A DNA stretch of 64,000 bases from Artocarpus heterophyllus (GCA_025403435.1 CM046330.1:12732239-12796238); one strand, 5' to 3'. Shown: positions 53,498-64,000, counted from the first letter of the stretch. Numbers and translations are program-made. Notes: generated by a model not told the origin, from the sequence alone.

Positions 53498-54187
53498 GTG
53501 GAGCAGACATTAAGCAACCACTTCTATAAACCAAATATGTCTACCTCCCAGTCCACGAAGAAAATAAAGAATGTCTGTGTCTTTTGTGGTTCCAGCCTTG
53601 GAAAAGATAAAGCTTATTTAGAAGCTGCAAATCACTTAGGGCAAGTCCTAGCACGCAAGAAGATTAACATAATCTATGGGGGTGACAGTATAAAAATGAT
53701 GGTAAATATGACACTAGCAGCTAGGTCTAGCGACGCTACTGATGTAAGAATTTGGCCTCATATTCCAGTTGAAGGAAACATTTGTAAGGAAGCCATAGGT
53801 AAGGGAGAAGGAGTCAGGAGTATCCCTAAAAATTTTAAAGACATAATCTATAATTCTGATGCTTTTATAGCATTACCTGGTGGTCTAAGTACTCTTGAGG
53901 AAATATTTATAGTTGCTTGTGGGCAATTGTTGGGCTTTTATTCCAAACCTTTGGGACTGCTGAACGTAAAGGGTTTTTATGACGGTCTTTTGAAATTTCT
54001 AGATTACGCTGTGGAAGAAAACATCACTACAGAATCGGAGAGACAAATCTTTGTCACTGCTTCAACAGCTGAGGAATTGATAGATAAAATGCAAATCATA
54101 CATCCAGAATCCGACACTGCAACATCCAAGCTTGAATGGGAAAGGGAAAGCCGGGAGCGGCCAATTGATTTGAATCTCCATCTGTAA
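53498..54187 (+). CDS. LOG-like protein in retrotransposon B (motifs damaged)
   Basis: A 229-aa intronless frame, collinear with the copy in A and differing at four residues: Gly63 to Asp (GGG to GGD after IIY), Ala72 to Thr, Leu95 to Ile, Gly131 to Ser (PGGLGT to PGGLST). Gly63 and Gly131 belong to the two nucleotide-binding signatures of the LOG family, so this copy is very unlikely to be an active phosphoribohydrolase. The frame is still open. It follows the Cys-rich frame by about 600 bp, which may include an intron or simply a second cistron. Confidence 0.7.
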   Translation: MEQTLSNHFYKPNMSTSQSTKKIKNVCVFCGSSLGKDKAYLEAANHLGQVLARKKINIIYGGDSIKMMVNMTLAARSSDATDVRIWPHIPVEGNICKEAIGKGEGVRSIPKNFKDIIYNSDAFIALPGGLSTLEEIFIVACGQLLGFYSKPLGLLNVKGFYDGLLKFLDYAVEENITTESERQIFVTASTAEELIDKMQIIHPESDTATSKLEWERESRERPIDLNLHL

Positions 54188-55128
54188 TCTTTTTGTTTTA
54201 TCTTTGGCATGTAGGCATGTGTGTCCATATTTCGTGTGTTACGAATAACCGTTTGCCTTGTATTATGTGTTTCTTGTGGTACGTCGTTGTTAAATCTTTT
54301 AGATTCATTGAGCCTAATGCCGGGATGGCTGGATACGGAGTACTTGATGCTCTCGAAACGCATCCTTCTTAAGGTCCGATCTTTTGTTTATCGATGTTTT
54401 TGTATCCTCTAAGCATGCATGATATGGATAGCTGGTATACGGAGTGCCTTGTACTCTCGAAACGTATCCGTATCATGTTTGTAATGTGTAATATTCTGTT
54501 AATATTATGTGGAAGTACCAGAGTCAGTTATGGGGATATTCCATATGAAATATGAGTATATTATTTGGATTGAATGTTTGTGTCATGAGGATAGCTGTTT
54601 AATGAAAAATATGCCGGGTATGTTTGCAACTCTGAGATTCCGTTTAATATCTCTATGAGTAAGTTTAATGTATAGTTTTGAATAAAAGCGTTTGTGATAT
54701 ATGTTTTATGATTATGTTTTAGTTTATTAGTTGAGGTATGAAATCAAATATATTTGACTTTTCCTTACTCAAAAAGGAAAAGGAACCTAAAGATGAAGTA
54801 TATAAAATTTCTCTGGCAATCTCCTTAAATGTGATTGTAAATCACAGTCCATGGACAATGAAGGACCGGAATCATGATATGGTCAATATGTATGCCTGAT
54901 TAGATTCTTAGACTATTATACGGTGTTATAAGTTGAAACTTGTCAGAAATACTCTTATTGAGGGATTTAGGAGTAAGATTTATTATGCAAGTAAATAAGT
55001 GGAAATACGATAACTTAAATTTGGAGGACAAACAACATTAACGGTTTAGACTCAGAATTGGAATCATAGTGGAATCATAATTTTTACTAGTATTGCTAGA
55101 ATTGAAATTTCGAGGACGAAATTTCTTT

Positions 55129-55142
55129 AAGGGGGGTAGAGC
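55129..55142 (+). other. Element B polypurine tract
   Basis: AAGGGGGGTAGAGC lies directly before the 3' LTR, preceded by 'cgaggacgaaatttc'. Confidence 0.8.
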
Positions 55143-57114
55143 TGTGACACCCGTTATTCTCCTAACGGGTATTGAGGTAATTAAATTAATTTTTAATGTA
55201 TAAAAAAAATTGCTTCATTTAAATTTATTTTATAATATTTATTTTTATCTATTTTTAAATTTTCTAAAATTCTCCTATATTTATTTAGTATGATTACTAA
55301 AAAGCCTTAGAACTTCTAATAAATCTCAAAAATGTCATATTGGCATTATATGTGTTAAAGTCTTTAGATGAGACATAAGGATATCTTTTCCAACTACTCT
55401 TGACCCTCATTTTCTTTATTTCCTCCGTGACATGCTTCAACATGTATCCTCTATAATTGTTTCTATCACTTCTCTTCAAAGACTTCATCTTTTCTTCCTT
55501 TCTCTTCCACGGTTCCCACACTCTTCTTCTCATTTCTTTGCTGAAGCAAAATACTTAGAGAACTTCTTCAAGGCAGCCATAAAAATCAGCCACCATCACC
55601 TCCATTTGAGCAAGAATTTCAGTCATACCGAAGTAAAGGAACCTGTTTTGAAGCCATTTCAAGCTTCCAACTAACCATAATCCGAGGTTAGAATCTTATG
55701 AACAAATTTAGTCTTTCATTTATAAATTTTCTTTTATACTAAAGGATTATTCAAATTTGCGTTCTTAAACCTAAGTATATGTTTGTTGCTATTTTGGAGC
55801 ATATGTATGAAGTCTAAGTGTATATGCCCTAGACAGAAAATTTATATTGTTAAACTTTGTAATACCTCTATGGGCAGTGGTTATTTCTTGAAATTCTAAG
55901 ATTAAATTAAAATGAATTTTATGAATGTAGTTGTATATTGTGCTTTAGTTTTAATTGTCCTTATGCACGCCTTAGGATCAAGGGAGTATGGAGCTAACGT
56001 TAATTGATTCCAGGATTAAGAGACTGTTGATAAGCTTAAAAGGTAGGGATTCTATTACTCATCTTTTGTGAGGTTTTTATAGAATTAAAATTGATTGTTT
56101 TGCTGCAATATATATATATCTATGTTGAACTGATATTATATGTGTATCACATATGAAACTATGATATGGACTCGTCTTGTATTGTACGGCGAGGAACATA
56201 ATGAATTGACACATGTTATAAATTGAGAAGCATGGTTAGGAAAACTAACTCTATTGATAATGATTCAATATAGAGAAATTGTGAGACATGAAGAGGGCGA
56301 CGGTTACGTCCTTGGGCATGAATACCCTAAAAGGTAAAATAGGGGGAAGGCGATGACGCTTCCTTGGGTTGAAAGTCCCAGAACACACTGTACAGGAATC
56401 GATTTGGTGAGGACTCGGGGCTTGATGTCCCCTCACCGGAACACCCTTGGAATGTTTATAGGGTGATCAAGTGCGCCCATTTGGGTTTCGATGAGTTGAG
56501 TGATACTCAATTTAACATGGATACCTAGGAACAATGATGATTGGTAATATTTGTATAAATGTGTAATTATGACACTTGGTAATGATTAACTACGGTATCC
56601 ATAAGATGTGATCATAATAAACCTCATAATCTGAAATATGATGTGACTTACTAACCATGCAGATTTTAATGTGGTAATGATAAAAACCTAAAGGTGGGTA
56701 ATGGCTTTCTCTACTGAGCATAGTGTCGCTCATTCCCTTATGTTTATATCTTTTCAGGACTCACTAAGTGTGAGGTGGCTACGAGAAATATAGTTGAGGA
56801 AGCGATGTAACTATATTACATTGGGACTGCTCAATTGTAAAGAATGTTCTTCATGATAATGTAAGCATCAATTGTTACTTTCTGTGACTGTAATTATAAT
56901 GTGTTGAGGGTTAAAATGATGATGACAACAGTTTATATTATTAAATTTAAGGTGCTACATTAAAACTGTGGTTTATTTATCGTTTATATTTTTATTTTTG
57001 AGTTGAGAGTTTTCATTAAGTCCCGGGTAAATTTTATTTTTAAGGTTTTACTTTTATTATTTATTTTTATTTTATCTCATTAAAAACTGTTAACCCCCAT
57101 ATAGGGGCGTTACA
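55143..57114 (+). repeat. Element B 3' LTR
   Basis: This 1972-bp LTR is almost identical to the 5' LTR. Differences noticed are one A/G at 'cctRttttgaagcc', one C/T at 'gtgYaattatg' and one A fewer in 'tcatttaag'. Confidence 0.9.
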
Positions 57115-57357
57115 ATAATAATTTTTACGTTTTTAACTGCACTTTGCTTAATAATTATTGTTGTAGTTTCAAATTTTCCTATTTGAAATTTTTTTTTGGA
57201 TTATATTTTAACATGACTAGAAAGAGAAAAATAGAAAAATAAAATCATGTGATTGTAAAGTGATAAGCAATTAGTTTGGGGGGCAGAAATGAAAGAAAGA
57301 GAGAAAGTATAAAAATAAATAGGTTAAAGCTTTTGTAAAGTTAGTAAATAACATTTA

Positions 57358-57477
57358 GGGTGTGTTTGGTACGAGTATTTGAGTAAAGTATTTGAATGAA
57401 GATTTAAGTTTTTATGAGAGAAAATACTATAGCAAAATAATTTAAACCGTAATTTAAAAACCAAAACAAACACACCC
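57358..57477. repeat. Tourist-like (PIF/Harbinger) MITE
   Basis: A 120-bp element with inverted ends GGGTGTGTTTG ... CAAACACACCC and a TTA duplication on both sides (57355-57357, 57478-57480). TIR sequence, size and TTA target are those of Tourist-type MITEs. Confidence 0.8.
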
Positions 57478-57480
57478 TTA

Positions 57481-58166
57481 TTCGTCAATTTTGAATATAC
57501 AATAAAAAATATACCTACAATACCCTAAATAAACAAAAACTGATTATCTCCCTCCTCTCCCATCCTAATCCAATCTTACCGTACGTGCTCCTCTCCCCCC
57601 CTCTCTCTCCTTCTCTCTTACATTTGAACTTTGAAACCAGCAACACCTTCTCTCTCTCTCCTCCGCTGATAACGGTGAAGAGGAGACAAACCGTCGCCAA
57701 GACTAGATTCCGACGCTATCATGAAGGCTCACCATCGTTGCTAGATCAGCACTGTTCGGGCTTCATCGCGAGTCACCAATGATCCCTGCTAGATATGGGC
57801 TTTCGCGAAGCCGTGGATAAGGATCACAGAAAACGACGTCATCTGTCACTCATAGTAGAAACGACACCGTCGCCAAGGGCTTCATCGCGTCTCGCCGTCA
57901 CCGTCAATCGCCGACCTCAACTCTTCGAACGGCGTCATGGCGTGCAACCTCAATGGGAGAGGACCCGCGGTGGCTTCTTGACAGGAGAGGAGAGAAATAG
58001 CAGGAAGTGAGAGAGAATGAAAGTTTTAGGTTTTCTTTTTTTCTTTTTTGAAATTCGGAGAGTCTGAGTAGGAAAAAAGTGAAAGGGAGCTTTAGACAAT
58101 CACAAAAGTCACATCTTGTAACCTTAAAGGAAAGAACTACTTAGAAAAAGTGTCGTCCTGTATCGT
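57481..58166. other. GC-richer spacer, no gene confirmed
   Basis: A CT-rich stretch (57545-57665) is followed by a less AT-rich segment to about 58010 with frames of 61-71 codons on both strands. Words such as 'accgtcgccaag' and 'cttcatcgcg' recur within it. It could be a gene fragment or transposon core; no domain is visible. Confidence 0.45.
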
Positions 58167-58168
58167 TA

Positions 58169-58328
58169 AGGTGTTTGACAAATATGATTAAAACTAATTT
58201 TTTAGTTATTAAATAGTATAAAACTCTTACATGCTACAGTAAAAAAAAAATTACTACAGAATAAAGTTTTCACATGCTATCGTATTTTGAACTAAAAGGT
58301 TGGGCCTAACTATGCTTGCTAAACACTC
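58169..58328. repeat. TA-flanked MITE, family 1
   Basis: 160 bp, flanked by TA (58167-58168, 58329-58330). The ends are AGGTGTTTGACAA and TTGCTAAACACTC, and the interior holds 'acatgctacagtaaaaa' and 'cacatgctatcgta'. Confidence 0.7.
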
Positions 58329-58367
58329 TAATTTATTTAGTGTGCTTCCTCAATTGTCCCTTCTCTA

Positions 58368-58531
58368 AAGGGTGTTTGGCGTAGGGTGGTATACACCACT
58401 AACTTAGTTATGAACAGTGTAAAACTCTCACATGCTACAGTAAAAAAGAAAAATTGCTACAGTGTAAAGCTCTCATATACTATAGTAAAAACTGTTCTAA
58501 CCAATGGTTTCCACCACCATGCCAAACATCC
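58368..58531. repeat. TA-flanked MITE, family 1
   Basis: 164 bp, flanked by TA (58366-58367, 58532-58533). The ends are AAGGGTGTTTGGC and GCCAAACATCC, and the interior holds 'cacatgctacagtaaaa' and 'gctacagtgtaaagctc'. Confidence 0.75.
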
Positions 58532-58533
58532 TA

Positions 58534-59690
58534 TAAGACAAATTAAGATAGCTTCTGTCATTTTCTGTAAATTCAAAATTTACATGGTAAATTCAAAATT
58601 TACATGGTAAATTCCACGCTTATCTCAAATTTACCAGTTAATTAAAAACAGATAACAAGTAAAAACACATACAATACTTATGTTATTGTATGATCAAAGC
58701 ACCACTTATAAAAAAAAAAAAGGATTAAAGAGAAATATAAAATTTATTTTTATTTGTACCATTTACCATGAAAATAGTAAATTTATCCAAAAAAACATAT
58801 ATTTAGTAAATGATAAACACATACAATCGCACAAAGCATGAATCTGGACTTCACAAAGCCAGCCTCCTTAGCTTCAGCCACAAAGAGCACCGAGCTCGAG
58901 TACAGCCACTCATCAAGCTCTTCGTTCATGTCGCGACGATCACTAGCAACAACAGTGTCTCAAACGGGAAGCAAGGCTCAATCGGTCTAGATCTTGCTTG
59001 TGTTGAGGAAGGAGATTCGAGGTAGCAAGTGGTCGGGGAGAAAGAGAAAAAGAAAGAAATGCCAAAGTTGACGTTGGTGAGCGACGAGGAGATCTCCGAG
59101 GAAGACATGATTGGTGAGCGTGCTGGTTTCTCCAGGAAGAGCCATGGATAAGACGAATAGAGGAAGAGAGAGAACAAGAGAGGTGATGAGTGAGAAGAGA
59201 CAGAAATTGAAAATCTCATACTAATTTGGAGTATTTTGATCTATACAATTATCTTTTTTTTTAATCATTGTGGCAGGAATTGTAAGAGTGTTTTTTAATT
59301 GTGACATAATTCAATCCACATAAAAAATTTGTGATATCTCTCCTAATTATCTTAAAATGAAAGAGAAAAAAATTAAAAACTAAATATTTAAAACGACATA
59401 CGACCTATTAATTTTTAATCAAAATGTACTATTTACCCTAATGAATTTATCAATTGGCCTATTTACTTCAATTTGCCGCAAAGGACAGCTCCTTTATAAA
59501 CTGGGTTCAAATGAGCAAATCATGATTCAGACAAATTTTTGCCATCTTTTTTCTCTCTCGTAAAATTCACCACAATTGGTTTAAGTTACAAAACAGCGGT
59601 TTTGTACGGATAAGGGCAAAACCGTCACTTCACACAGCAACCTGTCATCTGTCAGAATCCTATTCCCACTCCGTGTTCCCCACGTCAACT
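58534..59690. other. Spacer upstream of eIF1A
   Basis: It contains a perfect tandem repeat of 'aaattcaaaatttacatggt' (about 58569-58609). A less AT-rich patch at 58800-59215 has opposing frames of 71 and 97 codons with no domain. The last few hundred bases should include the eIF1A promoter. Confidence 0.5.
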
Positions 59691-59696
59691 TTGCCC

Positions 59697-59703
59697 TATA
59701 AAA
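59697..59703 (+). promoter_or_regulatory. TATA box of eIF1A
   Basis: TATAAAA sits 174 bases before the ATG codon of eIF1A, predicting a start of transcription near 59730 and a leader of about 145 bases with no upstream ATG. A 'ccacgtcaa' ACGT-core motif lies just upstream at about 59680. Confidence 0.6.
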
Positions 59704-59784
59704 GGAGAGAGAGGAATCAATTTGGAATATACGAGAAAGACTTTCAGAAGGAAGAGGGGGGAGAGAGAAAGAGATCAATAGAGT

Positions 59785-59841
59785 TAGGGTTTCAGAAGCC
59801 AGAGTCATTTACCCAAATTCGAAGCAACAATCTTAGGGTTT
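59785..59841 (+). promoter_or_regulatory. Paired telo-box motifs in eIF1A leader
   Basis: TTAGGGTTT occurs at 59785-59793 and again at 59833-59841. Telo-boxes near the transcription start are typical of plant translation-machinery genes, where they support expression in dividing cells. Confidence 0.55.
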
Positions 59842-59876
59842 CTTTTTTCTGCTTTTGAATCTGCGAAGCCGACGAG

Positions 59877-60311
59877 ATGCCGAAGAACAAAGGTAAGGGA
59901 GGGAAGAATCGGAAGAGGGGGAAGAACGAGGCCGACGACGACAAGCGCGAGCTTCTCTTCAAGGAGGACGGCCAGGAGTACGCCCAGGTCCAGCGCATGC
60001 TCGGCAATGGCCGATGCGAGGCCATGTGCATCGACGGGACCAAGCGCCTCTGCCACATCCGGGGGAAGATGCACAAGAAGGTCTGGATCGCCGCCGGCGA
60101 CATCATCCTCGTCGGACTCAGGGACTACCAGGACGACAAGGCTGACGTCATCCTCAAGTACATGCCCGACGAGGCCAGGCTCCTCAAGGCCTACGGCGAG
60201 CTTCCGGACACCACCAGACTCAACGAGGGCATCGGCGGCCTCGACGACGACGACGATGGCGGCGGCGACGAGTACATCGAGTTCGAGGACGAGGATATTG
60301 ATAAGATATAA
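59877..60311 (+). CDS. Translation initiation factor eIF1A
   Basis: An uninterrupted frame of 144 aa. A basic N-terminal tail ([18 protein letters not shown]) is followed by an OB-fold (S1-like) domain at about residues 22-95, with [34 protein letters not shown] and [18 protein letters not shown] very acidic C-terminal tail ends EDEDIDKI. eIF1A binds the 40S A site, promotes scanning and start-codon choice with eIF1, and contacts eIF5B through its C-terminus. Length and both tails match eukaryotic eIF1A. The coding region is strikingly GC-rich, especially at third positions, against AT-rich flanks. It has no intron. Confidence 0.96.
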   Translation: MPKNKGKGGKNRKRGKNEADDDKRELLFKEDGQEYAQVQRMLGNGRCEAMCIDGTKRLCHIRGKMHKKVWIAAGDIILVGLRDYQDDKADVILKYMPDEARLLKAYGELPDTTRLNEGIGGLDDDDDGGGDEYIEFEDEDIDKI

Positions 60312-61650
60312 GCGTTTTCTGTCTCTTTTTTCGTTCAATTATTGATAATGGGCATCTAGGGCTTGGATTTCTGGAATAGAAGGGGGTGTTTGAATTTATA
60401 GTAGAGGATGTGTTATGGATCAATGAGTTTTTAATGCAGTAATTGTCGTCCTTTAAATTGTTCTCTCTTTTTTTTTTTTTCTTTTTTATGATATCTTCTT
60501 ATTTCTGTATTTGAGATTTTTGAATTTGATTAATCGTGTTCAATTTCTTATGTATAATATACATGGTGCTCTTGTTCATTGCTTTTGAATCTTGTGATTG
60601 TGATGGTCCGTTAATGGTTAGGGATGAAGCATATGAAGTTTGAAATTAGGGTTGGCATGGATAAGAACAGAGTTGAGCTGTTATATTGATGTTTTTGGAG
60701 ATGTTGTTGCTTTAATTCACATTAGCTGTTCTGGTATACGGTGTTTTGTTTATATGTGTGTGTTGGAGGTTGGTTTTTTTAGTTCTTGCTATTACTCTTT
60801 GCTTTCTCTATCTTGTAAGTCTCTCTTTGAGAGTTCGAGAGAGTGGTTGGAAACGTTTTTTATTGTTTAAACCGTTTTTTTGGTTTAAGTTACGGTTTCT
60901 TTGTGGACTTAGAGCTTGTTTGGTAGAAGAAAAAAGTGAAAGGAGTGATGGGTGAGGGGATTAGTGGAAAGATTTTGGCACTAATAATTATTTGGTAGGG
61001 AGAGAATTGTGGGTGGATTTTGCGAGGAATTTCAAATCCTTCAAAATACCCAATATGAGTGATTGGAGGAGAGGATCCATGCCAAACACAATAAGAGTCT
61101 TTACTCTTTTCCTTCCTATCTATTTTCTTCACTTAAATTATGTCTTCGAGGGGATTAATGAAAGGTTTTTACTTTAGTATCGATGGTTTGGTAGAAGAGA
61201 AATGTGGAATGTATGAATTGACTCAGGGATTTCAAATTCATCAGAAATAACTCTAATTTTAAAACAAGGAGTGATTAGAAGGAATCGATACCATACACGA
61301 GGTCCTCTTCTTCCTGTCTATTTTCCTCACAGAGATTACACGGTTTTGTCCTCCAAATATTCTTTCCCTCTTACCAAAACATAGCTAAGCTTTATTAATA
61401 TGATGATTTAGACATGAAAGCTTTAAATTGTAATGGATTTAAATCCCAGAATGAGTTGTTTTGAGGATCAAGTTAGCAGCTTACTGAAGAGTTAATTTGT
61501 AATTTTTGGTAGTCCAGTTTTATGGTTTTTGTATGCTTTGCTTTATGCTTGCAACCTGAAGCTTACCCCTTTAATTTCCAAGTGGGCTAGCAGTAAAGTT
61601 GCGATATGATGCCATGCAACGGCTCTGTTTTTATAAGTCTAAGCTGGCAT
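60312..61650. other. eIF1A 3' flank and spacer with a candidate TIR element
   Basis: The 3' UTR of eIF1A is expected in the first few hundred bases. A candidate TIR element spans about 60913-61386, with left end 'agcttgtttggtagaag' and right end in reverse 'agctatgttttggtaag'. Its ends resemble those of the outer element at 20344. No clear target duplication. Confidence 0.45.
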
Positions 61651-61654
61651 CTCT

Positions 61655-61780
61655 GTGGGTTCCAATGTTTAAATAGCATACAGCTACAATAAAAAGTAAA
61701 AAGTTGCTATGGTGTAAAGTTTTCACATGTTATATTTTTCAAACCAATATTTTCAGTTCTAACTGTTCTCTCAAACACCC
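61655..61780. repeat. Truncated MITE, family 1
   Basis: The right part is intact: 'gttgctatggtgtaaag', 'cacatgttatattt' and the end 'tctcaaacaccc' followed by TA. The left inverted repeat is missing or strongly diverged. Confidence 0.5.
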
Positions 61781-62039
61781 TATTATACGTTGAGTCTTTT
61801 CACTTCTTAATTAACAACGAAAAACAACAATCTTGCAAGCATAATCAACTTAGAGACATGGGCATGAAAATTGTCAAATCTTATTGAAAGGATGAAGGGA
61901 GGAAATATAAGGGTTACAAGGATTGATACAAAAACTATTCCACATCACAGAATACAAATGCCTCTTATATGGAAATACACATCAAAATAAAAGGATAAGA
62001 TATCGATATGCTTTGAATCTTGCCAGTGCACAAATGCAT

Positions 62040-63863
62040 CTACTCAGTCCCAGCAATCTTCTTCTTCAAGGCTTCAATATCTGTAGCTAGTTCTTTTCTG
62101 CTTGACTGAGGACAACAACAATGAAGGCATCATTTCTAATCAGTATCAAGTTCAAATGCCGATGACAAAAAAAACAAAAAAACAAAACAAGAAAACTGTT
62201 TTCTGTAATCAGGACTGTCAAAAAATTTTGCTACATGGAATGTTGCAAGAAAATTTTAACAGGAATGAGGCTATACTGACGCTTTGTTTTATTTTATGCC
62301 AAGCTTATTATTGTTTAAAAAGAAAAATAGAAGCCTAAAAAAAGCACTCAAAGACAGAAGAGTCTTGGATTTACCTTGAAGAGCAGGTAACGGTAGACAA
62401 ACCATCCTGTGTATCCTAGCCCTACCAACTCGAGGATCTTGGGAAGCTGGTGATAGGGGATAAAAAAAAAAGTCAGTGGACTAATTGATTTGCAAACTGA
62501 AAAATTGAAAATGAATTCATTTATGTGGCTTTTCAAAGACGGAAACAATGCAAGTAATCTTTCTAAGAGTGACTCGTCTCAAATTCCACCTAAAAAATGG
62601 ACTCACCAGAGGCACCGTGTTGATGGCACTAACGAGGATGGAGGATAGCCAGACGGCAACTATTGCCCCGCCTCCGTACAGAAGTACTGTGGACTTGTGT
62701 TCAACAGCATCCCACTGATAAAACAAAAAACCATGAACGAAATTGTTTCAAACGAAATTCTCTATCAACTGGTTCAACAATGTGTATAAGCAAAGGAAAT
62801 CAATAAGCAATAAGCTTATTCCTTACAGTGATAAGATTAGATTAAGTTTGCTACTAACCTTCTCCTTCAGGTCTGTGAACAGCTCATTAGCATCAACACT
62901 GGATGTCTCGTCCGGCGAGGCTTTAATCTTAAACTGCATTGGCCTCCGGGACTCTAGATTATAGAAAAACATGCAGTTTAAGCATACAATCTTAATTAAA
63001 GTAAATTAAAAAAGCAAAAATGAACGATATGAATTTGACTCCGATTGATTAAAACAAATAAAAAATAATAATAATAATGATATGATAAACAAATACAAAG
63101 ACAAAAAATGCTTCAAGTCGTTGCGGGAGGATCAGACTTATATGTGATATATAGAAATAAAATATGCAACATGACATTTATTCTACATAATAATACATTT
63201 ATTTATTTATGGTAAAAACTAGAAATTTATTTATTGTAAACCAATGTTGCACCTTCCCGATGTTACATGTTGTAACAAATCCAAATTAAGACATAGAATC
63301 TGTAGAAACAACATAAAATAAATAATAATAGATCATGTGGGGCTTTCGAAACAAATCCAACAAAGCGCCCACCAAAAATTGTACCAAATATTTTCTAGAG
63401 TGTACACCATTAAATTAAAAAAAATGCATGTGTTTGCAGCGTCCACAGAACTCTTGGCATTAACATTCACCAAAAAAAAAAAAAAAACTCTTTTGTTTAC
63501 ATATTAGCCATACATAAACTAAACACAACTGTCAACAATACCATTTACTTCACACCCTCTGATACACTTCTTAGAGCCAGATAATTTCAATTTCCAAACA
63601 ATCCGAAATCAACCAAGAATAAGAAAAGAAAAAAGAAAAGAAAATCAATTTTAACTCCTTCTTGACCAAAAAGTGTTTGAGGAAATGCCAGAGAGAAGAT
63701 TACCAGAAAACGATGGTTTGAGGCGAAGAGCGGAAGAGGAGAGGCGAGGAGGGAGGGGAGGCAAGGCGGAGCAGCGGTAGGAGGGTTGGCCGGAGAGGCG
63801 AGGGACCATGACGGTGGAGGCTGCCGCCGCCGCAGCAGCCGCCGCGTACGCCGTTGATGCCAT
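62040..63863 (-). CDS. CURT1A: CURVATURE THYLAKOID 1A-type protein, chloroplast
   Basis: Five exons are 63863-63704, 62953-62859, 62714-62607, 62446-62375 and 62105-62040, all GT-AG, giving 166 aa and stop TAG. The N-terminus is an Ala/Ser-rich transit peptide with a run of nine Ala (8-ish to 15), then VMVPRLSG. The mature part has SSVDANELFTDLKEKWDAVEH (about 71-91, amphipathic helix), a first membrane segment with LLYGGGAIVAVWLSSILVSA (96-115), a second with ELVGLGYTGWFVYRYLLF (127-144), and a C-terminal helix SSRKELATDIEALKKKIAG. CURT1 proteins oligomerise at grana margins and bend thylakoid membranes. Length and segment order agree with Arabidopsis CURT1A (164 aa). The 3' UTR should lie in about 61790-62039. 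Assignment to the A paralogue is by overall resemblance. Confidence 0.92.
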
Positions 63864-64000
63864 TTTTCTTAGGAACGCGTACGAGCCTCTATGATTAACG
63901 ACAACGCAAGAAGACGATTTGCTATTTGCTTAGCTAAGCTAATGAATGGGTCTTGGAGTCTTGACTTTGCTTTGCTTCTCCAGAAGAAGAAGATATTTTC
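63864..64000 (-). promoter_or_regulatory. 5' leader and start of the CURT1A promoter
   Basis: Sequence upstream of the CURT1A ATG, cut by the window edge. No TATA box can be assigned with confidence in 137 bases. Confidence 0.35.

Larger units (their letters stand above)
48912..57114 (+). mobile_element. Non-autonomous LTR retrotransposon copy B (LOG-carrying)
   Basis: An 8203-bp element in plus orientation, opposite to copy A, with a perfect 5-bp target duplication ataat (48907-48911, 57115-57119). LTRs are 1973 and 1972 bp. The 4258-bp interior is collinear with A: intact primer site, 173-codon Cys-rich frame, LOG-like frame, polypurine tract, no gag or pol. Both LTRs lack a segment of about 0.38 kb that A has. 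The two LTRs differ at only about three positions that I noticed, so B is younger than A or of similar age. Confidence 0.9.

Noticed and set aside
59805..60338. Minus-strand frame of 177 codons
   Set aside because: It is the complement of the eIF1A coding region. Val/Leu/Ala-rich content follows from the GC-rich acidic codons on the other strand.

Overview
The window is nuclear DNA from a dicot-type flowering plant. Gene islands with spliced plant genes (GT-AG introns, AT-rich introns) are separated by very AT-rich, transposon-filled intergenic DNA. I cannot name the species. The long retrotransposon block and the many small TIR elements would fit a woody eudicot, but that is only an impression.

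Layout. (1) 1-270: the last two coding exons of an RIN4/NOI-domain protein, + strand. (2) 1371-4594, - strand: a complete six-exon gene for a protein with five CCCH zinc fingers. (3) 4.6-9.1 kb: AT-rich spacer with TIR elements. (4) 9169-15331, - strand: a complete seven-exon gene for a REF6-type JmjC histone demethylase with C-terminal C2H2 fingers. (5) 15.4-57.1 kb: about 42 kb with no convincing host gene. It holds hAT-like, Mutator-like and mariner-like non-autonomous DNA elements, then three large LTR retrotransposons. (6) 57.1-59.7 kb: small MITEs. (7) 59877-60311, + strand: intronless eIF1A. (8) 62040-63863, - strand: five-exon CURT1A-type thylakoid curvature gene. The five host genes have unrelated jobs (immune/membrane adaptor, RNA-binding, H3K27 demethylation, translation initiation, thylakoid architecture) and form no operon or cluster.

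The striking part is 28.9-57.1 kb. Element C (39346-48181, + strand) is a young, apparently autonomous Ty3/gypsy chromovirus with one uninterrupted gag-pol frame. On either side, in opposite orientation to each other, lie two copies (A, 29892-38854, - strand; B, 48912-57114, + strand) of a non-autonomous LTR element. A and B carry no gag or pol. Instead they encode a 173-residue basic Cys-rich protein and an intronless LOG-like protein (family of the cytokinin-activating phosphoribohydrolases). A and B share with C the tRNA-iMet primer site, the sequence before the 3' LTR and the downstream half of the LTR, so C-type elements are likely to mobilise them. The LOG-like protein lacks the catalytic Arg region of true LOG enzymes, and copy B has also lost Gly residues of two signature motifs. 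Element A sits inside an older Mutator-like element with a 9-bp target duplication.

Gene calls rest on exon reconstruction by reading splice sites and checking phase. Each reconstructed frame closes exactly (505, 1506 and 166 aa). Transposon family calls rest on TIR/TSD structure and visible motifs; no database search was possible.
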